From contig NZ_JAHZIJ010000008.1 of assembly GCF_019443105.1 (NCBI RefSeq), positions 1 to 64,000 of the forward strand: a DNA stretch of 64,000 nucleotides, written 5' to 3'. A program made the translations under genes and the position numbers. The notes below the pieces were generated by a model. That model was not told where the DNA came from. It worked only from the letters and a program-made list of their open reading frames with translations, and ran no database searches. The stretch is from Paenibacillus oenotherae (GTDB lineage Bacteria; Bacillota; Bacilli; Paenibacillales; Paenibacillaceae). This document shows positions 29,199 through 38,664 of the stretch, in pieces (position 1 is the stretch's first letter; each line of letters opens with the position of its first letter).

Positions 29199-31217
29199 AT
29201 GAACAGCAGGAATGGTGGATCAAGAAGGAAGAGCGGGAGAGGGCCGATGCGTGCTTTTATGGCGCTTGCGGCTGTGCTCGTCGTGTTATTTGCCGGCTAC
29301 TTGGCTTATACGCTCTTTCAATCCGATGAGGGGGGAGCTGGCAAGGAACCAGGCTCGATTGCTGATAACGGCAAGGGGACGAACTCCAATGGACAAGCCG
29401 GCAATAACAAGGGCAATACGAATGACCCAGGTGATAAAGAAAATGGTGATCGCGATCCGGCCGCTGAGCTGGAGGCGAATGTGACGGATGAGGAGCTCGC
29501 CAAGGAATATGACATTGTCATTGCAGGCGGCAGGGTTGTCAACCCGGAGACGAAGCTGGACAAGGAAGGCTTGAACGTGGGGATCATCGACGGAACCATC
29601 GGAGTCGTGACCTCGAAGCCGCTGAAGGGCAAGCGCACAATCGATGCGACGGGACAAGTTGTATCGCCGGGCTTTATCGATAATTTGTCCTATGACCCTA
29701 ATCCGCTGGGGGTATGGCAGAAGATCGGCGACGGCGTGACAGCCAATATCGCGATGCATGGAGGAACGTCGACGCCCAAGCAATGGTACAGCTATTATGA
29801 ACGCAATCAAACGCCTGTTCACTTCGGGGCGTCGTTCTTCTACACGCAGGCGCGCAATCAATTCAAGCTGAGCCGCTATGCCGCAGCATCTCCGGCGCAG
29901 AGCGAGAAGCTGGTGAAGGATGCGGAGAAGGCGCTTAATGACGGCGCGCTTGGCATCTCCATCAGTCTGGAGTATGTGCCGGGAATATCAGCAGAAGAGA
30001 TTATTCCGTTAATGGAGCTGGCGAACAAGTATAATGTGCCGGTCTACTTCCACGGCCGCTATTCCGATATGGAGGAGCCGGGGACGGAGCTTGAAGGCAC
30101 ACAGGAGTTAATTGGCTATGCGGAGAAGACAGGAGCCGCGGTACATATCGATCATATTAACAGCACGGGCGGCACGTTCACGATGACCGAAGCGCTGGCG
30201 ATGATTGATGAAGCGAGGGCGAAGGGATATGACATCACAGCTTGTACATACCCGTATGATTACTGGGGAACTTATCTGAATTCGGCACGCTTCGATGAGG
30301 GCTGGCAGGAAAGATTCCGCATTTCGTATAATGATCTTCAGATCGCCGGCACGACAGAGCGCTTGAACAAGGAGAGCTTCTCCAAGTACCAGAAGCAGGG
30401 CAAGCTAGCGGTCGCTTATGCGATACCTCCGCAGGCGATCGTGGACGCATTCAAGGCGCCCTATGTCATGATTGGCAGTGACGCGATTCTGGAGCCGGGC
30501 TTTAACAACCATCCGCGCGCATCAGGCACCTTCGCGCGGACAATTGGCCTGTATGTCCGCGAGCAGGGCGTCATGTCGCTTATGGATGGCATTGCGAAGC
30601 TGAGCCTTCTTCCTGCCCAGCGGCTGGAGAAGCAGTCGCCGGCGTTGCAGAAGAAGGGCCGGATTGCCAAAGGAATGGATGCAGACATCGTCGTGTTCAA
30701 TTATGAGAAGATCCGTGACCGCTCCACTGTTGAACAGCCTGACTTGATGTCTGCCGGAATCAATTATGTGCTGGTTGCGGGACAGGTTGCGCTGGACAAC
30801 GGCGAGATGAACAAGAAGATTCGCCTTGGCGAGCCGCTTCGCAGCCATTTCCAGCGTGTAAGCGAGACGGCGGGAGCGCTGCAATGGGATGGCAAGAGCT
30901 ATCCATTGGTGGGCTACAACAAGGAACCGTATGTCGATCTATCGGCTCTGAACGAGCATGGCTATAGTGTGTCATGGAACGATGTAACCCATACCTTCGA
31001 GGTAGCCGAGGGAACGCAATCAGCTTCGGAAGGCGATCCATCCGCAGCTCCTGCTAAAGGGGAGCTGATGCTCGAGCGTGGCTATGCAGTGAAATCTGGT
31101 GATGCGACGGTGAAGCTGCTGTCTATCGGCAAGCGTGCTTTCGTTCCGGTTGCGTTCCTAGAAACGTTAGGCTTGAAGGCGGTCAATGACGGAGATACGT
31201 GGACGATTGAAGAATAA
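29199..31217 (+). CDS. membrane-anchored amidohydrolase (D-aminoacylase-like) with copper-amine-oxidase-like C-terminal domain
   Basis: The 672-residue protein has an N-terminal transmembrane helix (AFMALAAVLVVLFAGYLAY), a Gly/Asn-rich linker, an amidohydrolase domain and a C-terminal copper-amine-oxidase N-like domain (RGYAVKSGDATVKL to TLGLKAVNDGDTWTIEE), common in Paenibacillus surface proteins. The amidohydrolase resembles N-acyl-D-amino-acid deacylases: AAVHIDHINSTGG and VMIGSDAILEP followed by NNHPRASGTFART. At the usual first metal motif the sequence reads VSPGFIDNLSYDP, lacking the HxH expected after PGFID. It may therefore have altered metal binding or be a non-catalytic surface protein. 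Confidence 0.85.
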   Translation: MNSRNGGSRRKSGRGPMRAFMALAAVLVVLFAGYLAYTLFQSDEGGAGKEPGSIADNGKGTNSNGQAGNNKGNTNDPGDKENGDRDPAAELEANVTDEELAKEYDIVIAGGRVVNPETKLDKEGLNVGIIDGTIGVVTSKPLKGKRTIDATGQVVSPGFIDNLSYDPNPLGVWQKIGDGVTANIAMHGGTSTPKQWYSYYERNQTPVHFGASFFYTQARNQFKLSRYAAASPAQSEKLVKDAEKALNDGALGISISLEYVPGISAEEIIPLMELANKYNVPVYFHGRYSDMEEPGTELEGTQELIGYAEKTGAAVHIDHINSTGGTFTMTEALAMIDEARAKGYDITACTYPYDYWGTYLNSARFDEGWQERFRISYNDLQIAGTTERLNKESFSKYQKQGKLAVAYAIPPQAIVDAFKAPYVMIGSDAILEPGFNNHPRASGTFARTIGLYVREQGVMSLMDGIAKLSLLPAQRLEKQSPALQKKGRIAKGMDADIVVFNYEKIRDRSTVEQPDLMSAGINYVLVAGQVALDNGEMNKKIRLGEPLRSHFQRVSETAGALQWDGKSYPLVGYNKEPYVDLSALNEHGYSVSWNDVTHTFEVAEGTQSASEGDPSAAPAKGELMLERGYAVKSGDATVKLLSIGKRAFVPVAFLETLGLKAVNDGDTWTIEE

Positions 31218-31259
31218 AGCGATAGTCTCGCATGATTTTCCGGTAAGTTACAACGCATC

Positions 31260-31295
31260 CCCGGGACAACGATATCTATGTTGTCCGGGGTTTTG
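31260..31295 (+). terminator. terminator after the amidohydrolase gene
   Basis: CCCC(G)GGACAAC pairs with GTTGTCCGGGG around an 9-base loop, followed by TTTTG. Confidence 0.85.
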
Positions 31296-31360
31296 TGTTA
31301 TAATGGGGAGTAAAGCTTTTCGTATATGGGATACAGCAAGCTTGGTTAGAGGTGAATGGG

Positions 31361-32257
31361 TTGAAAACCGACTTAAAGTCTGTTCTATGGAGCGGGGCAG
31401 CGCTGCTCTTGCTACTATCTATTGCAGTCCCGCTGCTTAATGTGCTCTCACTCGTCGTCATGATGGTCCCGGCGGTCGTTCTGTACGTACAATTGCCCCG
31501 GCGGGAATTCGCCATCCATATGGTTGCTGTCTATGGGATCGCGACACTGATACTTGGTCCCTCCGCAATTATAGTCGGTCTGTTCTTCCTGGTTCCATCT
31601 ATCGTAATGGGCCACCTGTACAAGAAGACGGCTGCGGCCCGCAAAGTACTAACGGTAACGATTCTCGTTCTGTTAGGCCAGCTGCTGCTGGAGCTCATGC
31701 TGTTCGATCTGCTGCTGAATTTCAAGCTGATATCGGAAGTAAGAGTGTTCATCCAACAAGCGTTCGATTATATGAACCAAATAATGCTTAACCCTTGGAG
31801 TGCAGAGATGGTTGCTGCCAACGTGCAGTGGATTATCCAGTCGATTCCAAGGACACTGATTACGGTTGCGTTCCTGCTCGCGGTAATTACACACGCCATT
31901 GCAAGACCTCTGCTTAGGCGGTCAGGAATTTCGGTGCCGGGATTGCAGCCGGCCAGAGAATGGATGCTGCCGCGCATCGTGGTGTTCTACTATCTGATTG
32001 TGCTTGTAGCCAACCTGATGACCCCGAGCGAGGGCGATTCTTTCATGACGGTAGCGCTGCTGAACCTGGTTCCGCTTATGCAGCTCGCGTTCTCGATTCA
32101 GGCGATGGGCTTCTTCTTTTTTATTGCCCACGAGAGAGACTGGCATCATGTCGTGCCGATTATGCTGTCCGTGCTTGTGTTTATGTTCCCGCCGCTAAGC
32201 TTGATCGGCGTGTTGGATGCCGGGTTTCATATCAGAAGAGCGTTTAAGAAACCTTGA
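31361..32257 (+). CDS. DUF2232 membrane protein (YybS-like)
   Basis: The protein, about 298 residues, has eight or so hydrophobic segments, for example AALLLLLSIAVPLLNVLSLVVM and MNQ-type loops between them, and matches the DUF2232/YybS position upstream of gdpP. YybS is thought to be an S component-like membrane protein, but its ligand is unknown. I use TTG at 31361 (MKTDLKSV), with AGAGGTGA six bases upstream, instead of the GTG at 31352, which lies inside that site. gdpP follows 20 bases downstream. Confidence 0.85.
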   Translation: MKTDLKSVLWSGAALLLLLSIAVPLLNVLSLVVMMVPAVVLYVQLPRREFAIHMVAVYGIATLILGPSAIIVGLFFLVPSIVMGHLYKKTAAARKVLTVTILVLLGQLLLELMLFDLLLNFKLISEVRVFIQQAFDYMNQIMLNPWSAEMVAANVQWIIQSIPRTLITVAFLLAVITHAIARPLLRRSGISVPGLQPAREWMLPRIVVFYYLIVLVANLMTPSEGDSFMTVALLNLVPLMQLAFSIQAMGFFFFIAHERDWHHVVPIMLSVLVFMFPPLSLIGVLDAGFHIRRAFKKP

Positions 32258-32277
32258 CAACAGGGGCGAATGAGTAG

Positions 32278-34239
32278 ATGCCGAAGTTTTTGATTAAACG
32301 TTGGCACGGTATGCACCATTTGTGGAGCTTCGTGCTTATGATTGTGTTCACGGTAACGCTAGCTTCATACGAATGGCTGCTCGGCCTGCTCGGTCTTGTT
32401 TTGACCGGGGCGGTCGGGGTCTATTCGGTTCTGGCTGAACGTGCATTTCGCCGTGATTTGAAGATGTATCTCGGGACATTGTCCTATCGGGTCAAGAAAG
32501 CCGGAAGAGAAGTTATAAGCGATCTTCCGTTCGGAATTATTCTTTATAACGAAGATAAGATGGTAGAGTGGCATAATGCTTTCGTGACGAACATGCTGGA
32601 GCGGGATTCCGTTGTCGGCGAGTCATTGATGGAGCTGTTCCCGACGCTCTCGCAGGCGAAGGATCGTGAAGGAACGGTTGAAGCTACGATAGGCAGTCTT
32701 GTCTATGAGCTCAGCTTCCGCTTCGATGAGCGGCTTGTGTATGTGCGGGATATTACCCAGCGCTGGCAGCTGGCCAAGCGTTATGAGGAAGAGAAGCTTG
32801 CTCTTGGCATTGTCATGATGGACAATCTGGAGGAAGTAACGCAGGGGATGGACGATCAGCAGCGCAGCACGCTGCTGTCGAAAGCAACCGCCGAAATTAC
32901 GGAATGGGCCAATAAGTTCCATGTCTACTTGAAGCGGCTGAATTCGGATCGTTACCTGGTTATTACCGATCAGAAGACGCTCAAGCAGCTTGAGGTGTCA
33001 CGCTTCGTTATTCTGGATGAAGTGCGCGAGATGACCACGGAGAACAAGATTCCAATGACACTCAGCATCGGCTTCGCAGCTGGCGCGGAGAGCATTGTGG
33101 AGCTTGGACAATGGGCGCAGATGAGTCTGGACATTGCTCTTGGGCGCGGCGGCGACCAAGCCGCGGTCAAGTGCGGACAGCGGCAATCGTTCTACGGCGG
33201 CAAGTCCAATGCGGTGGAGAAGCGCACCCGGGTGCGGGCGCGTGTTGTCGCGCATGCGCTGCGTGATCTCATACGCGAGAGTGACAATGTTGTTATTATG
33301 GGGCACAAGATGCCGGATATGGATGCCATCGGCGCTGCAGTCGGGGTATTGAAGGCAGCCCAGTTATTCAACAAGGAAGCCTATATCGTTCTGGAGGGCA
33401 TCAATCCCGCCATTCAGAAAATGATGGAGCTGCTCAAGGAAGACGAGCGGCTTGTGAAACGGTTCGTTACACCGGATCAGGCGTTCGGACTGATCGATTC
33501 CAGCTCTCTGGTCGTTGTGGTGGATACGCATAAGGCTTCAATGGTGAAGGAGCCTAAGCTGCTCGCGCAGACGGACCGCATCGTCGTTGTGGATCATCAC
33601 CGGCGCGGCGAGGAGTTCATTAACAATGCCATACTTGTCTATATGGAGCCCTACGCCTCCTCGACCTGTGAGCTTGTAACTGAGCTTCTCCAGTATATTC
33701 ATGATCGTGTCATGCTGGATGTCAGGGAATCAACCGCTCTGCTTGCCGGCATTACGATGGATACGAAGAGCTTCTCGCTCCGCACGGGCTCACGCACGTT
33801 CGAGGCGGCATCCTTCCTGCGCCGGAACGGGGCTGATTCGATGATGATTCAGCGCATGCTGAAGGAAGATCTGGCGGAGTACATCAAGAAAGCAGAGATG
33901 ATCAAGCACGCAGAGATCGTACATGAGCATATCGCGATTGCAGTTACGGAGCCGGGGCGTCAGTATTCCCAGCTGCTCATCGCGCAATCTGCGGATACGC
34001 TGCTTAATATGACCGACGTGCTGGCTTCATTCGTTATTGGAGAGCGCCAGGATGGCTTGATCGGCATAAGCGCCCGTTCGCTTGGGCACATGAATGTCCA
34101 GGTTGTCATGGAACGAATGGGCGGAGGCGGACATCTGACCAATGCTGCCTCGCAGATGGAAGGTACGGTCACAGAAGTCGCTCAGCGCCTCAAGAAGGTG
34201 CTGCAGGATATTGAAGAGGAAGAGGGGTTATTCGAATGA
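32278..34239 (+). CDS. gdpP: cyclic-di-AMP phosphodiesterase GdpP
   Basis: GdpP lowers cellular c-di-AMP. The 653-residue protein has two N-terminal membrane helices, a degenerate PAS domain, a degenerate GGDEF domain ([14 protein letters not shown] in place of GGDEF) and the DHH/DHHA1 phosphodiesterase: [30 protein letters not shown] and the end [12 protein letters not shown]. The order DUF2232-gdpP-rplI-dnaB is the standard one in Bacillales, and the rplI start overlaps its stop. Confidence 0.96.
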   Translation: MPKFLIKRWHGMHHLWSFVLMIVFTVTLASYEWLLGLLGLVLTGAVGVYSVLAERAFRRDLKMYLGTLSYRVKKAGREVISDLPFGIILYNEDKMVEWHNAFVTNMLERDSVVGESLMELFPTLSQAKDREGTVEATIGSLVYELSFRFDERLVYVRDITQRWQLAKRYEEEKLALGIVMMDNLEEVTQGMDDQQRSTLLSKATAEITEWANKFHVYLKRLNSDRYLVITDQKTLKQLEVSRFVILDEVREMTTENKIPMTLSIGFAAGAESIVELGQWAQMSLDIALGRGGDQAAVKCGQRQSFYGGKSNAVEKRTRVRARVVAHALRDLIRESDNVVIMGHKMPDMDAIGAAVGVLKAAQLFNKEAYIVLEGINPAIQKMMELLKEDERLVKRFVTPDQAFGLIDSSSLVVVVDTHKASMVKEPKLLAQTDRIVVVDHHRRGEEFINNAILVYMEPYASSTCELVTELLQYIHDRVMLDVRESTALLAGITMDTKSFSLRTGSRTFEAASFLRRNGADSMMIQRMLKEDLAEYIKKAEMIKHAEIVHEHIAIAVTEPGRQYSQLLIAQSADTLLNMTDVLASFVIGERQDGLIGISARSLGHMNVQVVMERMGGGGHLTNAASQMEGTVTEVAQRLKKVLQDIEEEEGLFE

Positions 34240-34679
34240 AGGTAATTTTTCTGAAAGATGTGAAGGGTCAAGGCAAGAAGGGCGATGTGAAGGAACTGTC
34301 CGAGGGTTATGTGCGGAACTTCCTGCTGCCGCAAGGACTGGCAAAGCTGGCGTCAGACGGTAACCTCAAGACGCTGGAAGTACAGAATGCGGCTGAACAG
34401 AAGAAGAAGGATAAAGAAAAGGATGACGCTGGGGCGCTTGCAGCAAAGGTGGAGGCTTTAACCGTAGTCGTGAAGACGAAAGCTGGCGAAGGCGGCCGCT
34501 TGTTCGGCGCTATAACATCCAAACAAATTGCCGAGGCGCTTGAAGCGCAAGGCATTCGTGTTGATAAACGGAAGATTGAGCTGGAGGAGCCGATCCGCAC
34601 GCTTGGCATTACACAGGTGGCAGTGAAGCTGCATCCGCAAGTGAAGGCGACGCTTAAAGTACAGGCAGCAGAGGAATAA
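34236..34679 (+). CDS. rplI: ribosomal protein L9
   Basis: L9 is a 50S protein with two domains joined by a long helix. The 147-residue protein starts [20 protein letters not shown], has the signature [14 protein letters not shown], a charged connecting helix ([19 protein letters not shown]) and the C-terminal domain [16 protein letters not shown]. It overlaps gdpP by four bases. Confidence 0.97.
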   Translation: MKVIFLKDVKGQGKKGDVKELSEGYVRNFLLPQGLAKLASDGNLKTLEVQNAAEQKKKDKEKDDAGALAAKVEALTVVVKTKAGEGGRLFGAITSKQIAEALEAQGIRVDKRKIELEEPIRTLGITQVAVKLHPQVKATLKVQAAEE

Positions 34680-34706
34680 TCGCAAGCAAAGGAGTTCTAC
34701 TAGCCG

Positions 34707-36068
34707 ATGAGCAATGAGCTGATGTTTGACCGTGTCCCCCCGCAAAATGTCGAGGCTGAACAGGCGGTGCTTGGCGCCGTTCTATTGCAAGCCGAAGCGC
34801 TGATTACGTCGATGGAGCGGCTTCGCAGCGAGGATTTCTACGACCCGTCTCATCAGTTGATCTACGAGGCGATGGTTGAACTAGGCGAGGCGAATCAGCC
34901 GATCGACCTGATTACGCTTACCGCCCATCTGCAGGATCAGCAGCAGCTCGAGGAGATTGGCGGCGTCAGCTATCTGACGAAGCTGGCCAATGCGGTTCCG
35001 ACTGCTGCGAATATCGATTATTACGCTCAGATCGTTGAAGAGAAATCGATGCTGCGCCGATTGATCCGGACAGCTACGAATATCGTATCGGACGGTTATG
35101 CGGCCGCCGATGATGTCGGCATTATGCTGAGTGAAGCAGAGAAGCGCATTCTGGAAATTTCCAATCGCCGTTCCAGCAGCGGATTCATCTCGATCCGGGA
35201 TGTGCTGATGGACGTGTTCGAGCGGGTGGAGCATCTCTATACGAATAAGGGCGGAACGACAGGCATTCCATCCGGGTTTATCGATCTGGATAAGATGACG
35301 TCGGGCTTTCAGCGCAATGATCTTATTATTGTTGCTGCTCGTCCTTCTGTAGGTAAGACGGCTTTTGCACTGAATATCGCGCAGAACGTCGGGGTGCGTT
35401 CCCGCGAGACTGTAGCGATATTCAGCCTGGAGATGTCCGCAGCGCAGCTGGTGCAGCGGATGATCTGCGCAGAGTCGAATGTAGACGCGGGGCGGATGCG
35501 AACGGGATATCTGGAAGGCGATGATTGGGAGAAGCTGACTATGGCAATTGGCTCGCTCTCGGAAGCGCAGATTTATATTGATGATACGCCGGGCATTACA
35601 GTCGCTGATATCCGCGCCAAGTGCCGGAGGCTGAAGAAGGAACGCGGTCTTGGCATGATTCTGATTGACTACCTGCAGCTTATTCAGGGCCGCGGGAAGG
35701 CAGGAGAGAATCGCCAGCAGGAGGTATCGGAGATCTCGCGTACGCTCAAGCAGATTGCGCGTGAGCTGGAAGTGCCGGTTATCGCCCTGTCGCAGCTTAG
35801 CCGGGGTGTTGAGCAGCGGCAGGATAAGCGCCCGATGATGTCTGACCTTCGGGAATCAGGATCAATTGAGCAAGATGCTGATATTGTAGCGTTCCTCTAT
35901 CGGGATGATTACTACGACAAGGAAACCGAGAAGAAGAACATCATCGAGATTATTATCGCGAAACAGCGTAATGGTCCAGTAGGTACGGTAGAGCTGGTGT
36001 TTCTTAAAAATTTCAATAAATTTGTGAGCTTAGACCGTTCGCATCAGGAACCGGGGCAAGCATCCTGA
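34707..36068 (+). CDS. dnaB: replicative DNA helicase DnaB (DnaC in Bacillus naming)
   Basis: The hexameric helicase of the replication fork. The 453-residue protein has the N-terminal dimerisation domain (PPQNVEAEQAVLGAVLLQ) and the RecA-like motor: Walker A AARPSVGKTAFALNIA, LGMILIDYLQLIQG, and the arginine-finger region SQLSRGVEQRQDKRPMMSDL. ATG has AAAGGAG upstream. purA follows after a terminator and its own promoter. Confidence 0.97.
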   Translation: MSNELMFDRVPPQNVEAEQAVLGAVLLQAEALITSMERLRSEDFYDPSHQLIYEAMVELGEANQPIDLITLTAHLQDQQQLEEIGGVSYLTKLANAVPTAANIDYYAQIVEEKSMLRRLIRTATNIVSDGYAAADDVGIMLSEAEKRILEISNRRSSSGFISIRDVLMDVFERVEHLYTNKGGTTGIPSGFIDLDKMTSGFQRNDLIIVAARPSVGKTAFALNIAQNVGVRSRETVAIFSLEMSAAQLVQRMICAESNVDAGRMRTGYLEGDDWEKLTMAIGSLSEAQIYIDDTPGITVADIRAKCRRLKKERGLGMILIDYLQLIQGRGKAGENRQQEVSEISRTLKQIARELEVPVIALSQLSRGVEQRQDKRPMMSDLRESGSIEQDADIVAFLYRDDYYDKETEKKNIIEIIIAKQRNGPVGTVELVFLKNFNKFVSLDRSHQEPGQAS

Positions 36069-36101
36069 CCTGCTGTATAAGGCTGGGGCACAAGACATTT
36101 C

Positions 36102-36140
36102 CGAACAATCATATGGGCAACCGTGTGATTGTTCGTTTTT
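36102..36140 (+). terminator. terminator after dnaB
   Basis: CGAACAATCA pairs with TGATTGTTCG (10-bp stem), followed by five T residues. Confidence 0.88.
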
Positions 36141-36143
36141 GAA

Positions 36144-36172
36144 TTGACTTTGAGAGATCGGACTGCTACACT
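36144..36172 (+). promoter_or_regulatory. promoter of purA
   Basis: -35 TTGACT (36144-36149) and -10 TACACT (36167-36172) with a 17-base spacer. It follows directly on the dnaB terminator, making purA an independent unit. Confidence 0.7.
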
Positions 36173-36236
36173 AATAGTGCTGCCTGCGACTGGCAGTGAT
36201 TTTCGTGCGCGAAAAGCATGTAATGGGGGTATAGCC

Positions 36237-37523
36237 ATGTCAACGGTAGTTGTTGTCGGAACGCAATGGGGAGACGAAGGTAAAGGTAAGATTACCGACT
36301 TTCTGGCAGAGGGTGCGGATGTCGTTGCCCGTTATCAGGGAGGAAACAACGCAGGTCACACGATCCTCATTGGCAACAAGAAATACAAGCTTACGATGAT
36401 TCCATCGGGAATTTTCAACCAAGACAAAGTTTGCGTCATTGGCAACGGAATGGTCATTAATCCGTCTGCTCTAATTGATGAAATCAATTATATACATGAG
36501 AACGGCTTCTCTACGGATAACCTGAGAATCAGCGATCGCGCGCATATCATTATGCCGTATCATCTGGTGCTGGACGGACTTGAGGAAGAGCGCAAGGGCG
36601 ACAACAAGATTGGAACGACTCGCAAAGGGATCGGCCCTTGCTACATGGATAAGGCAGCTCGTAACGGCATTCGTATTGCAGACTTGATGGATGCAGCAGA
36701 GTTCGAGGATCGGCTGCGCCGCCTTGTCGTGGAGAAGAACCAGGTTATTGAGCAAGTATACGGCGGAGAGCCGCTTGATGTGGAGACGATTCTGCGTGAG
36801 TATCTCGGCTTCGCTGAAATTCTGCGTCCTTATGTGACAGATACGTCTGTCGTATTGAACGATGCGATTGACGACGGCAAGCGGATTCTGTTCGAAGGCG
36901 CACAAGGCGTCATGCTGGATATCGATCAAGGCACCTACCCGTTCGTTACATCGTCCAACCCGTCAGCAGGCGGTGTATGTATCGGTTCAGGCGTAGGCCC
37001 ATCGAAGATTCAACAGGTTATTGGCGTTGCCAAAGCCTACACAACACGCGTTGGAGACGGCCCGTTCCCGACGGAGCTGAACAATGAGACCGGCGACTGG
37101 ATTCGCGAGCGCGGTCATGAGTACGGAACGGTAACGGGGCGTCCTCGCCGTGTCGGCTGGTTCGACAGCGTCGTTGTCCGCCATGCCCGTCGTGTCAGCG
37201 GCATCACAGGACTGTCGCTTAATTCGCTTGATGTGCTCTCCGGTCTTGAGACCGTCAAGATCTGCACAGGCTACAAGTTGAATGGCGAGATTATTGAGCA
37301 CTACCCAGCCAGCTTGAAGCTGATCTCGCAGTGTGAGGCTGTGTACGAGGAGCTGCCGGGCTGGAGCGAGGACATTACGAATGTGAAGACGCTGGATGAG
37401 CTGCCGGTCAATACGCGCCGCTATGTGGAGCGTGTATCCGAGCTGACAGGCATTCCGATCTCCATCTTCTCTGTCGGCCGCAACCGTGAGCAGACGAATC
37501 AAGTAAGAGCGATCTACGAATAA
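36237..37523 (+). CDS. purA: adenylosuccinate synthetase
   Basis: PurA converts IMP, aspartate and GTP to adenylosuccinate, the first AMP-specific step. The 428-residue protein starts [20 protein letters not shown] and includes the phosphate-binding region [10 protein letters not shown], the catalytic-site region [17 protein letters not shown] and [11 protein letters not shown] use the ATG at 36237; upstream in-frame codons to 36129 overlap the promoter. Confidence 0.97.
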   Translation: MSTVVVVGTQWGDEGKGKITDFLAEGADVVARYQGGNNAGHTILIGNKKYKLTMIPSGIFNQDKVCVIGNGMVINPSALIDEINYIHENGFSTDNLRISDRAHIIMPYHLVLDGLEEERKGDNKIGTTRKGIGPCYMDKAARNGIRIADLMDAAEFEDRLRRLVVEKNQVIEQVYGGEPLDVETILREYLGFAEILRPYVTDTSVVLNDAIDDGKRILFEGAQGVMLDIDQGTYPFVTSSNPSAGGVCIGSGVGPSKIQQVIGVAKAYTTRVGDGPFPTELNNETGDWIRERGHEYGTVTGRPRRVGWFDSVVVRHARRVSGITGLSLNSLDVLSGLETVKICTGYKLNGEIIEHYPASLKLISQCEAVYEELPGWSEDITNVKTLDELPVNTRRYVERVSELTGIPISIFSVGRNREQTNQVRAIYE

Positions 37524-37548
37524 TCTAATTTTGAATAAAACTATGAGG

Positions 37549-37588
37549 CGGTTGTTTCCTGCATGAGACAGGAGGCGGCCGCTTTTTG
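37549..37588 (+). terminator. terminator after purA
   Basis: Outer stem GCGG/CCGC and inner stem TCCTG/CAGGA are followed by TTTTT. The stem is interrupted but the T-run is clear. Confidence 0.7.
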
Positions 37589-37749
37589 CTGTTGTTGTGT
37601 GGATAGATTATGCTTTCTTGCCACATCTATGAATGGTTCCGCTGCCCGCTGCCCATAATAGGAAGTAGGGGATGGGTTATATTAGCAGATTCTGTGCCGG
37701 TCGAGCTGCAACATGGGGACGGCAAAGACTGCATGCGGAGGTGCCGTGT

Positions 37750-38529
37750 ATGTGGAGAATGGCGGGGTGGCTGGCGAAGACGGTGGCAGCGGGACTTATT
37801 ATCAGCTTCTTGTCGATATGGACAACAGGCTATATTGTGAATAGCTATGTAGAAACGCTATTAAAGCAGTTCAATATACCGCTGGAGCAAAAACCGTTTG
37901 CACTAAGCAGTGTATGGGGCGGATTGTGGGGAGCGGACCCCGTGCTGAAATCAGATGCGGATTCACAAGCGGACAGAGGGAGAACGGGAACAGGTGCAGG
38001 CAAGGAAGATACTCCGCTTGCGGTTGATGCTTATAGCAATCGCTCCTCAGGTGCGCTGACGGATATCGGCGGCGGAGCGGGTCCTAAGGGCAACAGCGCG
38101 GCAGCCCCTGGCGCAAGTGGCGGGAATGCGGAGGCGTCGGCAGGTGTGGGCGGCGGGGACACGGGGTCAGCGGGCATGGATGAGGGGGACGCGGGCTCAC
38201 CAGCAGGTACGAATGAGGAGAATGCAGGAGCGTTAGCAGGTACGAATGGCGGAGAAAATGGGGCCGAGGCAGGGGAAGCACTGCGGGAAGGTGTCGCCAT
38301 AACGACGGAGGAATTGAACGAAACGAAGAGTGGCATGAGCGAAGAGGATAAGGAGCTCATGTTCAATGTGATGATGAAAAAGCTGCCGCAGGAAGCGTGG
38401 CAATATATTTCCGGACTTATGGAAGGCGGCCTGACGACGGACGAATTGACCGAGGTCCAGCAGCTGATTGCACAGCATTTGGACAGGGATGAATATGACC
38501 AAATGATGAAGATCATGAAGAAATATTAA
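37750..38529 (+). CDS. hypothetical membrane-anchored protein with low-complexity region
   Basis: I do not recognise a family. The product, about 259 residues, has one N-terminal hydrophobic helix (WLAKTVAAGLIISFLSIWTT), a Gly/Ala/Glu-rich low-complexity middle with degenerate repeats around GTNGG/GTNEE and GDAGS, and an acidic helical C-terminus (SEEDKELMFNVMMKKLPQEA to MMKIMKKY). ATG at 37750 has GGAGGTG seven bases upstream. It lies between purA and a cell-wall peptidase, so a surface role is possible but not shown. Confidence 0.7.
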   Translation: MWRMAGWLAKTVAAGLIISFLSIWTTGYIVNSYVETLLKQFNIPLEQKPFALSSVWGGLWGADPVLKSDADSQADRGRTGTGAGKEDTPLAVDAYSNRSSGALTDIGGGAGPKGNSAAAPGASGGNAEASAGVGGGDTGSAGMDEGDAGSPAGTNEENAGALAGTNGGENGAEAGEALREGVAITTEELNETKSGMSEEDKELMFNVMMKKLPQEAWQYISGLMEGGLTTDELTEVQQLIAQHLDRDEYDQMMKIMKKY

Positions 38530-38664
38530 CGCGCAAAAAATGAGGTAAAGTTGAATTAAACATTTTGCTTGTGTTAAAGTAGTATAGTCGTAGCCAAACA
38601 ATGGAGAAATTTCGTTGTCGGATTGGGGCAAATCCATGAATTAGAACGCGAAGAGGAGACGATC

